From Pseudozyma flocculosa PF-1 (lineage: Eukaryota; Basidiomycota; Ustilaginomycetes; Ustilaginales; Ustilaginaceae), in the NCBI RefSeq assembly GCF_000417875.1, contig NW_006920876.1, positions 781,495 through 845,494 on the forward strand: 64,000 nt of DNA. Reading direction: 5' to 3'. Each line of letters starts with the position of its first letter. Position 1 is the first letter of the stretch. The notes beneath the pieces were generated by a model, which had not been told where the DNA came from, did no database searches, and worked only from the letters and a program-made list of their open reading frames with translations. Both the position numbers and the translations under genes were made by a program. Below, one piece after another: positions 1-10,836 of this stretch.

Positions 1-1553
1 TTGCTTGGCCTCTCTCGACGCAGGTTTTCGGCTCCTCCTTCCCTTGGTCGACGTGCGTACATTGTACATACGTGCGTCCATGGTTTGGCCGCAGGCTGCT
101 TGCTTGTGGGTTCATACGTACATCCGTACCGCTATTGTGCCTTTGCAGCGTGAAGGGGGCCGAGTGTACGCGTCGGATCTGGCCGCATCCCTGGCCGCGC
201 GGGCCTGGCCCCAAAGGGTCAAGAATGCGACCAAGCGAGACTCGAGGATCGTCCCTGGCTCGCCTCGCCAGGCCTCGCACTGCACCGCTCAGGGCCCGGC
301 CTGGCTAGGCCCAGGCTGGGCTGCGGTCACGGTGGTTGCGGTCGAGCCGCGCCGCGCCGCGCAGGGCGCAGCTGTCAAATGAATCGTGCGTGCGTACATA
401 CGCGTGCCTAGCGTAGCAGCGCGCAGCCAGGCAGGGGTAGTTTGGCAGAGGAGCGTGCGTCGTCTTGGCGAGCTAAAGGCGGCACCCTAGCCTGCTTCGT
501 CGTCGGATCCACGAGACGACAGCTTGCATTGCCAGGATCGAATCCCGAGCGCACCAGACGATCCTGGCTTGCACATCCATACATGGTTACGCTGCTGTCG
601 TTGGCTTGCGAGCTTTGCAAGCCGGCCTAGTATGTAGCAGGCTGGTGTCGTGGCGTGCCCGCCCTGCCTCGCGCTCGAGAGAAGCAAGATTGAGGCCCCG
701 GAAGGACCGACCGCTCGGCATCTGGGGAATGTGCCCCCTCGCCCGCCAGGCGTCTCCGCCGTCTGGCAACGAGGACAGAGCAGTAGGGCAGGGCAGGGCA
801 GCGACGGGCCCCCCGCTCCGCTTTAATGCCGTCGGAGCACCAAAAACGACCAAGCAAGCAAGCAAGCAGCAGGCGGCCCACCGCGGCCCAAGCCGATCCC
901 CGCCTTTTGACTCTGTCGTGCTCCTGCCTCTCCCTCCCTCCCTCCCTCCATCTTGGCGTCTGGCTGCAGGCAGGCAGGATACAGTACATACTCTGTAGGC
1001 AGACGGGCGGGCGTCGTCGCATCTCGTCGCCTCACATATGGACTCTATGTACGCGGTTGCCGCGCGACGACGGCCGTTGACCAATATACGACTACGGAGA
1101 CAGCGGCAAAACCTCGCCCGCCGACTCCCCTTCCGCTGGGGTTGCACGGCGTCGTCGATGCCAGCCACCGTGAGTAGCTCGAACGACGCCCTCGCGATGC
1201 TGATGGCCAACCTTGCTGCCTCTCCCTGACCTGTGGCGGCTGCACCGAGGACGGGTACGCCGCCGCGGATCCCGACCGACCGAGGTTGATGGTTTCTCGA
1301 CGCCCTCCCGACGGCTTGGCGAGCGGGCGGCGGGCGGATGCCTGCATACACACAGCGATCCAGGGCCACGCTCAGATCGACCCAAGAAGGGTCCTCGCAT
1401 GTCGGACGTTGGCCTTTTCCTCGCCCGCCTTCCCGTTGCTCGGCCAGCGCTTCGCCCTCGCCCTGCCCCGGTCCCTGGCCACCGCTCCTCCGCTCGGCTT
1501 CTGGTCGCTCCGCCTCCCGCTCGCCTCGACCTTTGCCTGGCCTGGTTGCTTGG

Positions 1554-1615
<62 letters not shown>

Positions 1616-2662
1616 TATGCATGCACGGCGCGTTGCCTGCCAAGCCACCCGTCCGCCCGCCCGCCTTGCTGCCTCCAGGGATGCTTGGATTTCTGCCCTC
1701 CGCCAGAGTCTCTGCCTGACTTTTTTTCTTTCTTTCGTCTGCTTCATCGTCGGGCCCGGCGTCGTCGTCCTCTTCTTGGCCGGCAGAGAGACGAGGGGAA
1801 CGGAACGCGCGTCGCAGTAGGCCGGACCTCTGGCAGTCCTGGCAGGCAGGCAGGCAGGCAGGCGTGAGCGCGTACGTGTGGCTCTTTGACGTGCCTGGTC
1901 ACGGTCGACGCAGCCATGCCAATGAGGATCTGATCTAGGGTTGGTACAGGTGCGAGAGAGCCGCCGTGCTACACTCCCTTTAATATCGGCCGTCCGTAAC
2001 CTTCTACGCTTCAACCACCACAGGGCAGCGCTCATGTTGGGAAAAAAGTCGACCGAAAATTGCGACGAAAATTGACCACCGCGGCCCTAGCTCTCGCTAC
2101 CAGGTGATGAGCTGTTCCTGCTCCGCGACCGTTGTCGTTTCCGACCTTGATGTTGACGCTGGCTGCGGCTGCTTGTCCGAGTGCCTCGAGGGCGACAGGG
2201 AGGCTCCGGGCAGCTCGAGGGATCAGTCTACCAGGTGCCAGATGAGCACAGGGGGCGCGGCGACGATGCGGCTGCATCGGGCTGACCCGATGCCAGCGGA
2301 TCGGCGGAGCGAGCCTCTCTCTCGATCTGACCTGGCCTGGCCTGGCTGTCCGATGACGGTCTTTCGCTGACCGGCGAAGTTGCGGTTGCGATGTCGATTG
2401 GCTGCCTCCCGCGGGCCCACACGTGCTCTCCACATCGGCGGCCGGGCACAGAGGACAGGCCTTTGCGCCAAGCACGGCAAGACGCCATCCACAAGGTCAA
2501 CGGCGACGACGACGACCACGACGACGACGACGACCACCTCCACCATCTCCGCCGTTGCCATCACCAGCCACCATTACTCATCGCCAGCTCGGATCTCATC
2601 CTCTCGCGGAATGCAAGCGTAACAGCCACCACTGCCATCGACAGATCGACCCACACTCGGCC
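1..2662. other. No supported gene; repeat-rich upstream region
   Basis: I see no recognisable protein here. Reading frames are open on several strands at once, which in GC-rich DNA with tetranucleotide repeats is expected. The stretch holds a CTTG tetranucleotide tract (1553-1614), a CAAG tract near 848-868, CCCT repeats near 930-950, CAGG repeats near 1844-1862 and a GAC-rich triplet tract near 2503-2540. The last few hundred bases are presumably 5' leader and promoter of the endopolyphosphatase gene, but no promoter element stands out. Confidence 0.6.
1553..1614. repeat. CTTG tetranucleotide microsatellite
   Basis: About fifteen uninterrupted copies of CTTG (CAAG on the other strand). Shorter tracts of the same unit recur in other intergenic stretches of the window. 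Four-base units read through all frames, which creates artificial Ala-Cys-Leu or Ser-Lys-Gln repeat proteins in translation. Confidence 0.95.
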
Positions 2663-5050
2663 ATGGTCGCGCCGGCCACGACAACAACGGCGACGGCGAC
2701 AGCGGCAGCGGCGGTGCTGCTCCTGCTGCTGGCGCCGCTGCCAGCCACCTTCGCAGCGAGTCAGGTACCATGGCAGCAGCCCCCAGACCCACCATCTGCC
2801 CCTGCACTGTCGTCGTCGTCGTCGTCATCGCCGTCGCCGTACGGCCGCTTCCTGCACATCACCGACCTGCACCCGGACACGTTCTACAAGCACGGATCCG
2901 CGGTCAGCTCCGGCTGCCACCACAACAAGCCGAAAAAGAAGAAAAAGGACGGCAGGTGGCGCGCAGGCTGGTGGGGCACCGGCGTCAGCGACTGCGACTC
3001 GCCCCCCCGGCTCGTCACCTCGTCGCTCAAGTGGATCTCGCAAAACTGGCTGCCCGCGCATCCACAGGCGGGGTCCACCTCCTCCATCGACGACGGGCCC
3101 CCGCGCGGCAACGGCAGTACCGCCGGCCAAGGATTCGACTTCATCCTCTGGACCGGCGACTCGGCGCGCCACGACATCGACGACAAGGTGCCGCGCACCC
3201 TGGCGGAAATCTTTGACCTCAACCGCTGGACGCTCGACCAGATCCAGTCGGCCTTTCCCGGCGTGCCCGTCGTCCCCTCGCTGGGCAACAACGACATCTT
3301 CCCGCACAACATCCTCTTCCCCGGTCCCAACCGGATAACAAAGGAGTTTGTGCGCATCTGGGCCGACCACATCCCCGAGTACGAGTTCCACACATTCGAG
3401 CAGGGCGGCTACTATGTCAAGGAGCTCCTCCCCAACCGCCTCGCCGCCATGAGCCTGAACACCCTCTACTTTTACGACAGCAACAAGGCAGTCGACGGCT
3501 GCGCAAAGACCAACCGAGGTCGCCATGGTCGCGGCGGCGGCGGCGGCGGCGGGGGCGGCGATAGCGACGTCGATCCGGGCACCGCCCAGCTCGACTGGCT
3601 CGAGGTGCAGCTCGACCTGCTCCGCCGCCGAAAGATGCAGGCCCACATCCTCGGCCACGTGCCCCCCACGGCGGGCAACTACTTTCCGCGCTGCTACCGC
3701 CGCTACACCGACATTGTGCTGCGATACCAGGACACGGTCGTCGGCCAGCACTTTGGCCACATGAACACCGACGCATTCTTTGTCCAGGAGGACCAGGAGG
3801 CTCTGTACGCGGCCGGCGCGGCGGAGGCGGAAGAGACGGGCATGGGCGACGCCGTCGCCCCGTCTTCTCTTGCTAGCGGCGGCATCATTGACGACGACGA
3901 CGACGGCGATGCGACGATCATGGGCGACGACGGCGACGACGACGGCGGTGCGACGATCATGGGCGACGATGGATTGCCGGCCGACCTGCGCCAGGACTAC
4001 TCGTCGCTGCCGGGCAAGGCGAGGACCAACGACGACTACTACTCGTTCTTTTTCACCGCGCCTAGTATCATCCCCACCTACTACCCTTCGTTCCGGGTGT
4101 GGACGTACAACACGACCGAGGCGGAGCGGTACGACGGTAGCGTCGCTGATGCGGCGCGTATCGACGCGGCCGAGGACGGCGATGTCCAGACTGGCGCCGA
4201 GGGGGAGGACGACGAGGACGAGGAGGACGAGGAGGACGACGACGGCATCGACATCGCCTCGCGGCGGCACCACCGGCCACTGCCGGACAGGGACGGCAAG
4301 CACAAGAAGAAGCACGGCAAAAAGAAGAAGAAGAAGCGCCACGGCAAGGAGCGGCCGCGGCACGTGTCGCCCGACTCTCCGTCGCGGCGCAACACGTACC
4401 TCAGCCTGCTGGGCTACAGCCAGTGGGTCATGGACATCGACGAGCAGAACGAGCACGTCGAGCGGATCCTCGACGGCACCGCCAACTCGACGTCGACGGT
4501 GCAGCCGCTCAAGGGCGGCAGCGGTGGCGGAGGCAAACACGACGGTCACGAGGACGAGGAGGAGCGGCGGCGGCAACGACGACGACGCCGGCACGAGGCG
4601 GAAAAGGTCGAGGTCGACTTCCGCCTCGAGTACACGACCTACACGCCCTCGACGCTGTGGCAGGAAATCGTGCGGCCACGCGGCGGCGGCGGCGGCGGCG
4701 GCGCGGGTGCCGGGTCAGAGCTGGGTCCGGTCCCGGTTCCTCGACACCTGCTCGAGTTGGAGCTGGACCGTCTCGGCGTGCACCCGTCGGCGCTAGCAAC
4801 GTCGACAGAAGGGCAAGAAGACGACGACGTCGACGAGGGCGAGGGCGCAGGCGACGCGGGTGGATCCCTGACGCGGGTGCGAAAGTGGAAGCCGCCCAAG
4901 GCGCTGCGCAAGTTTACCGACTACTCGCTACCGGCCATCACGGTGGATAGCATGATGGACCTGGCGCGGCGGCTGGTGGTGGACAAGAAGCTGTGGAAGC
5001 GCTTTGTGCGGCGCATCTATGCCGAGAGCGGCGTCAAGGGCAAAAAGTGA
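2663..5050 (+). CDS. PPN1: Endopolyphosphatase, PPN1-type, vacuolar metallophosphoesterase
   Basis: Single-exon gene, 795 residues from the ATG at 2663. That start is chosen because it opens directly into an Ala/Leu hydrophobic segment (about residues 15-32) fitting the signal-anchor of this vacuolar family. Metallophosphoesterase motifs are in order: ITDLHPD (about 65), WTGDSARHD (about 164), SLGNND (about 207), HILGHVPP (about 329) and QHFGHMNTD (about 360), which supply the two-metal site. The family cuts long polyphosphate chains internally. The region after the last metal motif carries low-complexity insertions: an acidic stretch with two near-identical ATIMGDDG units (about 415-435), another acidic run (about 515-530) and a Lys/His-rich tract (about 543-565). 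The gene converges on the TEN1-like gene, 179 bp away. Family assignment is firm. Vacuolar location is known for the yeast enzyme and inferred here. Confidence 0.93.
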   Translation: MVAPATTTTATATAAAAVLLLLLAPLPATFAASQVPWQQPPDPPSAPALSSSSSSSPSPYGRFLHITDLHPDTFYKHGSAVSSGCHHNKPKKKKKDGRWRAGWWGTGVSDCDSPPRLVTSSLKWISQNWLPAHPQAGSTSSIDDGPPRGNGSTAGQGFDFILWTGDSARHDIDDKVPRTLAEIFDLNRWTLDQIQSAFPGVPVVPSLGNNDIFPHNILFPGPNRITKEFVRIWADHIPEYEFHTFEQGGYYVKELLPNRLAAMSLNTLYFYDSNKAVDGCAKTNRGRHGRGGGGGGGGGDSDVDPGTAQLDWLEVQLDLLRRRKMQAHILGHVPPTAGNYFPRCYRRYTDIVLRYQDTVVGQHFGHMNTDAFFVQEDQEALYAAGAAEAEETGMGDAVAPSSLASGGIIDDDDDGDATIMGDDGDDDGGATIMGDDGLPADLRQDYSSLPGKARTNDDYYSFFFTAPSIIPTYYPSFRVWTYNTTEAERYDGSVADAARIDAAEDGDVQTGAEGEDDEDEEDEEDDDGIDIASRRHHRPLPDRDGKHKKKHGKKKKKKRHGKERPRHVSPDSPSRRNTYLSLLGYSQWVMDIDEQNEHVERILDGTANSTSTVQPLKGGSGGGGKHDGHEDEEERRRQRRRRRHEAEKVEVDFRLEYTTYTPSTLWQEIVRPRGGGGGGGAGAGSELGPVPVPRHLLELELDRLGVHPSALATSTEGQEDDDVDEGEGAGDAGGSLTRVRKWKPPKALRKFTDYSLPAITVDSMMDLARRLVVDKKLWKRFVRRIYAESGVKGKK

Positions 5051-5229
5051 CGGCGAGCGGTAATGCTCATTGACGCTTCTGTTGCTGTCGATGCTGGTGT
5101 CGCTGCTGATGGCGATGACGGACAGGCTGCGTGTGCGAATGTGTATGGGTATCGTGTGGGGTGGAGAGAGGTGCGGGTGTCGTTATGCTCTGCAGGTCGC
5201 TCGATGGAGGAAGAGGACCGGACCTTGGG

Positions 5230-6065
5230 TCAATCGGAGAGTTCGATGACTTCGACGGTCTCCTTGTGCCCTGGAATCTGACCGGGTTGGCGCTCGACGG
5301 CCTCTGTGGAGCCGAGTCGAGGGTCGCGACTCAACGGCTGCTGCTGCTGCTGCTGCTGCTTCACCGCGTCGACGCTGACGCTGATGCTGGCGGTGGTGGA
5401 GCGCTTCCACTCAAACTGCGAGCGCAACCGGGCAGCGTGTGCCCAGAGGTCGATGTCGAAGTCGTGTTCGAGTTCCCGGATGAGGAGCGCACGCAGCACG
5501 TGGTCCGGGTGCGGTGCGGGTGCGCGCTGCGCCAGGTGCGCCGTATCCTCCCAGTCTCGAGAGGGCTGCTCGACCGTCGTGGACTTGATCGTCGTTTCCA
5601 TGTGCCATGTCGCGATATCCGGGAGGACAAGCGGGGGATGAGCAAGAAGAACAAGCGACGACCAACGACGACGAGGGCGACACTCACCGGTGCCTGTTCA
5701 AGGTAGCCGATGCACATGACTCTTGCCTTTAGATTGGGCGGGTACACCCTCCCCCCGCCCGAGGATGCAGCATGCCGCTGCTGCTGCTGCTGTTGCCGGT
5801 AGTTGCGCCATCCACCTCGTTGATCGCCATCCCCCGCCCCGTCGATGCAGAGCGAGAGGTCGACGCGTAAAGAGGCGCCGCCGTAGGTCAGGATCGCTTC
5901 CGTCGCGCCCTCGTTGGGGTCGTCACTGTGGCTGTGGCTGTGGGTGTGGCTGCGGCCGTAGAGGGCGACGACGTGTCCGACGGTGCGGATCTTGCTTCCT
6001 GTATCGCGTGCAGGGTGGATGTCGGGCAGGGGCAGCAGGTAGGCGGTGCTGCTCGTCGATGCCAT
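5230..6065 (-). CDS. TEN1-like OB-fold protein (possible CST telomere-capping subunit)
   Basis: Two exons: 6065-5688 and 5565-5230 (the acceptor could also be at 5583; both are phase 0). Start is the ATG at 6065. About 237 residues. The order of segments matches the Ten1 family OB fold: LPDIHPARDTGSKIRTVGHV near residue 10, then a strand with EAILTYGGASLRVDLSLCID near 52-72, then LKARVMCIGYLE near 113-124. In that family these form the strands that bind Stn1 and cap telomeric single strands. Exon 2 holds a helix-like segment (HVLRALLIRELEHDFDIDLW) and a run of seven Gln from a CTG tract. Ten1 proteins are usually 120-160 residues, so this is long, mainly through the Gln-rich insert and the C-terminus. 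Divergent from the transporter gene with 303 bp between starts. The family is short and divergent, so the call is tentative. Confidence 0.55.
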
Positions 6066-6368
6066 CCCGGGCGGTGGGCGGTGGGCGGTGGGCGGTGGTG
6101 GTGGTGTTGGTTGCGAGCGAAGAAGAAGCAGCGGCCAAGCTCGGCGTCTCCACAATTTCGGTGTGGGGGAATGGGGGCGAGGCGCCTGCTCGCTTGTTGC
6201 TCTTTGGTCGTGTGCACCCGCGCCGGGGCGACGCTCAGACGCAGCTGCGACCTTCTTCGCGCCTCTCCTTGTCCCTCGACCCTCTCCCTCATCCTCTCCC
6301 TCTCCCTCACCTTCACCTTCAGCCTCTCCCTCTGCCGCTCCCTCTCACCCCTCCCGGCGCGCTCGACC
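6066..6368. promoter_or_regulatory. Divergent promoter between TEN1-like and UDP-GlcNAc transporter genes
   Basis: This 303-bp gap separates two divergent start codons. It is CT-rich on the + strand close to the transporter start (about 6250-6360), as many leaders in this window are. No TATA-like element is evident. Confidence 0.4.
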
Positions 6369-7213
6369 ATGGCGGGCCGCTCAACAATACCACGGTCGCG
6401 TCAGACGCACGCACCGCCGCCCCCCGCTCCACGCCTTCCTCGCCCTCCCGCAAATGCAAATGGACACGCCTCGCCGTTGCCGTCCTCGAGGACCCAAGAG
6501 GACAGCAACAAGCTCGCCCGCAACGCTATCGTCGGCGCCGTCGTGCAGACCACCGCTTCCGAATGGATCATGATCCTCTCTCTCATCTTTGGCGGATGCT
6601 GCAGGTCAGTGTGCATCGCAGCGCCCCGCCATCGCCATCGCCATCGCCATCGCCGCCAGCTCGACCGACCGTCCGACTTGCCGACACTGACACTTGCGAC
6701 CTTCCCTCACACCCCGCTCGCCCTTGCTCACCGCACAGCAACGCCTGGGCGCTCGAGCTGTCGACCAACCAGCTGCCCCAGAGCGGCACACTCATCACCT
6801 TTGCCCAGTTCGCCACCACCACCCTCTTCTGCCTCCCGCGCCACCTACACGTCCCGCCCGGCTCGTGGTGGCCCCGCCTCCGCCCGCGCGCCGTGCCCCT
6901 GCCCCGCTGGATCGTACAGGTGGCCCTCTACTTTTCCACGTCGCTCCTCAACAACATGGCGTTCGCCTGCAACATCCCCATGCCCGTCCACATCGTCTTT
7001 CGCAGCGGCGGCCTCGTCATCAACATGATCCTCGGTTACCTGGTCCAAAAGAGGCGGTGAGCCGGAACGGCGTCGTTGTCGGTGTCGGCACCACGAGCTA
7101 GCTTGACTGAATCCCCCCCACCCCGCTTCCTCTCGCACCGCCTGCAGGTACACGCCACTCCAAGTCGCTTCGGTCCTGCTGGTCACGGCCGGAGTCATTT
7201 CATCCACCCTCTA

Positions 7214-7250
<37 letters not shown>

Positions 7251-7964
7251 GCCTCGCCCTCCTCTAGCGGCGATGCAGCCGAGGCGGGCAGCTACGTGCA
7301 GGGCGTGCTGCTGCTGCTCCTCGCCCTCATCCTGACGGGCCTCATGGGCCTGTGGCAGGAAAAGACGTTCCGCGTCTACGGCACCTCAAACTGGCGCGAG
7401 TCGCTCTTCTACTCGCACCTCCTCAGCCTGCCCATCTTCCTGCTGCGCCGCGACAAGCTCGCCCGCGAGGTGCGCCTGGCCAACCAGACGCCGTCGTGGT
7501 GGATCGGCCTCGGTCCCGCACCCTCTTCGGCGACGGCTTCGGCGCGACTCGGACGCTTCCTCTCGCCCTCGTCGTCGTCGTCGTCGCTGAAGCCACGCAG
7601 CTTTGACCTGTCCACCCTGATACCCTTCAAGACGGCGCGCGGACCGGGGCCGGGAGCGGGCCTGTGGATCCCGTCCTTCTACCTGCCGCTGCTGCTCAAT
7701 GTCCTCACCCAGCTGCTCTGCATCAACGGCGTCAACAAGCTCACGTCCAAAGTCAGCTCCCTCACCGTCACCCTCGTCCTCGTCGTGCGCAAGGCCCTCA
7801 GCCTCTTTATCTCAGTCATGCTCATCGGCCGCGGCAACGCCAACCCAGGCCTCTGGATCGGCGCCACCACCGTCCTCGTCGGCACCGTCGGTTACTCGCT
7901 CGCCGGCGCCGGCACCGCCAAGAAGGAGGGCGACGACAACAAGAAGAAGACCAAGACTCTCTAG
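6369..7964 (+). CDS. YEA4: UDP-N-acetylglucosamine transporter (YEA4/SLC35B4 family)
   Basis: Three exons: 6369-6604, 6739-7056 and 7148-7964; phases close and give 456 residues. This is a nucleotide-sugar transporter of the EamA/SLC35B type, moving UDP-GlcNAc into the ER/Golgi for chitin and glycan synthesis. Supporting segments are the first helix ending IMILSLIFGGCCSNAWALE, the FAQF segment, NNMAFACNIPMPVHIVFRSG (typical of SLC35B4), QEKTFRVYGTSNWRESLFYSH and the C-terminal INGVNKLTSKVSSLTVTLVL helix followed by a Lys-rich tail. A Ser tract encoded by repeated TCG (7211-7250) lies in a loop after the intron-2 junction, longer than usual. A 29-bp tandem duplication spans the stop codon. Converges on the wall-protein gene. 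Confidence 0.9.
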
Positions 7965-8001
7965 ACGCCGCCAAGAAGACCAAGACTCTCTAGACGCCGC
8001 T
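7944..8001. repeat. 29-bp tandem duplication spanning the transporter stop codon
   Basis: Two copies, 7944-7972 and 7973-8001, nearly identical, each containing the last Lys/Thr codons and TAG. The first copy ends the protein; the second is 3' UTR. Confidence 0.9.
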
Positions 8002-8177
8002 GCCGCCGCCACTGGGCATAGACAGACAGACAGACAGACAGACGGATGGAAACAGCAGTTCATGGGAGCGTGTGCATGCAATTTCCGTCCAAGAAGAGGT
8101 CGTACGAGTGCGGGAGGGTCGACCTTGGTATCGATCGTAGTGGACCAGAGACGTGGGGGAGGGAGAGACGGGCGTGT

Positions 8178-9073
8178 CTAGAGAATGACGAGACCGGCGA
8201 CGGCGGTACCGAAGACGGCGGCGCCAGCGGTCCAGAGGGCGGTGTAGGCGCCGTTTCCGATGCTGACGGCGGCGTTGGGGTTGGCGGCCGACGAGACGCT
8301 CGAGGCGGCCCCAGCGGCGCCCGAGGTGGCCGAGGAAACGGCACCGCCGGCACCGGACGTGGCCGTGGAAAGGGCACCGCCGGCGCCCGAAGTCACGGTC
8401 GACGCCGCGCCGGCCGCTCCCGAGGTGGCCGTGGAAAAGGCGCCGCCGACGGCCGACGTGGCCGTCGTAAACGCTCCTGCCGCGCCCGAGGTGGCATCCC
8501 CAAACACCGAGGTGGCTCCCGAGGCGACGACGGTGCCGACGCCTGTGGTTGCGTTGCGTTGCGTTGCGTTGCGTTGCGTTGCGTTGCGTTGCGTTGCGTT
8601 GCGTTGCGTTGCGTTGCGTTGCGTTGCGTTGCGTTGCGTTGGTGCGAGGTTGAAATGAGGGTGTGTGTGTGTGGTTGGAGAGCGAGGTCAGCGGGTCTGT
8701 CTGTCGTTGTCGCCATGTGAAGGCGGATGAATCCACCTGGCGGCTGTACATACTGGCTGCTCCGCTGGTAATGTCTCCGAACACGCTCGTCACATCGCTG
8801 AGGACTGCGTTGGGGTGCGAAAGGGGGTGATACGAGACTGGATCAGCAGCTGTTCGGATCGTCGTTCCACCCTGCCTACATCTAGCGGAAGAAATCTCGA
8901 CATCGTGTGCCAGCTCGTCGAGCTCCGGGGAGGCTGCTCCCCGACCTGCACCGCGGGATGGATGGCTCCTCCTCGGCCTCGGCCCATATGCACTCACACT
9001 GTCCGTTGGCCGGGTTGGTGAGGGCAACGAGGACAACGGCCTGAGCGACCAGGGTAGCCTTTGCGAACTTCAT
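8178..9073 (-). CDS. Secreted Ala/Ser/Thr-repeat protein with GPI-type C-terminus
   Basis: Three exons on the minus strand: 9073-8998, 8804-8754 and 8542-8178; phases 1 and 1 close, giving 163 residues. The first exon encodes a signal peptide (MKFAKATLVAQAVVLVALTN) ending near Asn-Gly-Gln. The rest is a series of about eight-residue units of the type ATSGAAGA/STATSGAGG, with two longer related units (DVTSVFGDITSGAAS, ATSVFGDATSGAAG) flanking intron 2. The C-terminus has a small-residue region followed by a hydrophobic tail ending AVFGTAVAGLVIL, the layout of a GPI-anchor signal. It is probably a cell-wall or surface protein; no enzymatic domain is visible. Intron 2 contains a pentanucleotide microsatellite. 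I do not recognise a named family. Confidence 0.7.
8549..8638. repeat. TTGCG pentanucleotide microsatellite inside an intron
   Basis: About eighteen uninterrupted copies of TTGCG (CGCAA on the coding strand) lie in intron 2 of the repeat wall-protein gene, starting only a few bases from the 3' splice site used by exon 3. Confidence 0.95.
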
Positions 9074-10836
9074 CGTGGCGTAATAGTGTGGGGTGTGTGG
9101 CCAGGTCGAAAGAGGTGAGAGCGAGGACGAGGACGAGGTGTCGAAGATGGATAGCAGGGGGGGACTGGATGCCAAGAGGACCGGGCCGGAACCCTCTCTC
9201 TTTAGTAGGCCATGGCAGGGCAGGGGCCAGGCAGGGCGACGTCAGGTGGTCACCGTAGAAGATGCCTGCACCGCCTCGGTACGGTTGGCCAGGCTAGGCG
9301 AGGCGAGGCGAGCCTCTCTGGGCGGCTCGAGGCGCGACCCGCGAGGGTTCGAGCTGGGGCTCCCTACCTCCTTCCACGTCTAAAACTCTGTTTCGGCTGG
9401 TTCTCGAAGCTTGGCAGGGCACGCATACCGGTAGCGCAGAGTGGCAATCGGTATCATCCGAGGCGGCGGCGGCGGCAGACAGAGCGAGCGAGCGAGCAAG
9501 AGAGCGAGCAAGAGAGCGTGACGTGCGCGCCCTTCGAGCGTCTTGCAATGCGGCGGAGCGGAAGACGAAGCCACTTACTCGACTCCGGCACCATTCGCCT
9601 GTCGTCAGGGAAAGAGGCAGGCCGATCAGGTCGATGCTGCTGATGCGTCGATGGCGGTGTTAGTTCCGTTAGGCCGACGGAAGTTGCAGCAACGGTGGCT
9701 GGTCTCGCCGCACCGCATCTGGGAAGCTAACCAAGCTAAGGGTAGGGTGTCGGGCCGACCCGAAATGCCGTTGGGTGCGTCGGGCCAGGCGCGGCAGGCC
9801 AGGCCAGGCCGAGCCGGGCGGCGTGTACATCTATCTGGGCTTGGCGCATCTTGCATCGCTTCCCTCCCTGCCCTCGCTTCGTTCCGCCTCATTTCGCGTG
9901 GTTGCAGCTTCCTCTTTGCCAGGCGGTGCGCTGATGGGGCGAGGATGGAGAAGGGCATAACGAGGATGGCTCTGGATGGAGGAAGAATGCGACATGCCAT
10001 GCCATGCCGTGCCGTGCCATGCCATGCCTCCCATAACATCGCCGGACTGACGTGACCTGACACTGACGTCATCCCTCCGCTGCTCAGCGGAGCGGAGCGG
10101 GGCGGCGAAGGCTCGCTCGCTCGCTGTGTACGGTGAACGCGCTTGCACCTCCGCACCAAACAACACGATCTCCGACGGCCTGCGCCGCCTAGCAAGGTAG
10201 TTGATGGAATGCCACTCTTGGAACGTGCTTCCACGACCTGCTGCTACGACTGCGGCTGCTGCATCGACATCGTCAATCTCGACGCCATCGCTGGGCAAGT
10301 GGCGGGGTCGGATCGACCCGGCTGCGGTGGAAGCCACCCACCGACTTTCGGCCCGATTCGATGGCTTGGAATCAGGCAGGGCTGTGCTGCCTTACCCCTG
10401 CCTGCCTAGGCCATGCTGTGCTCGGCAGCGCTGTGCGTGGTGTGCTACACGATGGCGGTGCGGGTGGCGCTGCACTGCACTACCACGCTCCCCTCCATGC
10501 TCAGCTTCCGCAGACGGGGCCAGCGAGCAAATAGCACGGCCCACGCTGCTGCGACTGCCCAGCTGGCGTCGTCCTACGGCAACCGGTGCTGGCACCACCA
10601 CGTCAATCTGCCAGTACAGTCTATACCGACCGCAGATCCTCTTTCCCTGATCCTACCACGCCCGCTGATTGTTCTCCCGAGCATCGTCGGGAGCCAACAC
10701 CACAACCGCGGCACGGACCAACGGCGAGGCTGTTCGGATCGGCGCACGGGACCGACCATGGCTGCCATACCACCAACCAACGCTTGACATTGCGACGAGG
10801 CGGCGCGCTCGCCACAGCGATCGATCGACAGACACC
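9074..10836. other. No supported gene
   Basis: Upstream of the wall-protein gene and downstream of SHY1. I find no conserved protein segment, tRNA or paired splice sites here. It contains AGCG/AGAG repeats near 9480-9515, a CATGC/CGTGC pentanucleotide patch near 9990-10030 and GGCCAGGCC-type repeats near 9785-9815. Confidence 0.55.

Noticed and set aside
520..560. T-loop-like sequence GGATCGAATCCCG
   Set aside because: The flanking stems do not pair into a tRNA cloverleaf and the invariant TTC is absent.
587..2035. 482-codon minus-strand open frame with a Ser-Lys-Gln-Ala repeat
   Set aside because: The repeat comes from the CTTG microsatellite read on the other strand. Overlapping frames on both strands are also open and no conserved segment is present.
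2825..4594. 589-codon minus-strand open frame
   Set aside because: Antisense shadow of the endopolyphosphatase, whose metal-binding motifs are clear on the plus strand.
8549..8638. Possible CRISPR-like or minisatellite array
   Set aside because: Units are five bases with no spacers; this is a microsatellite in a eukaryotic intron.
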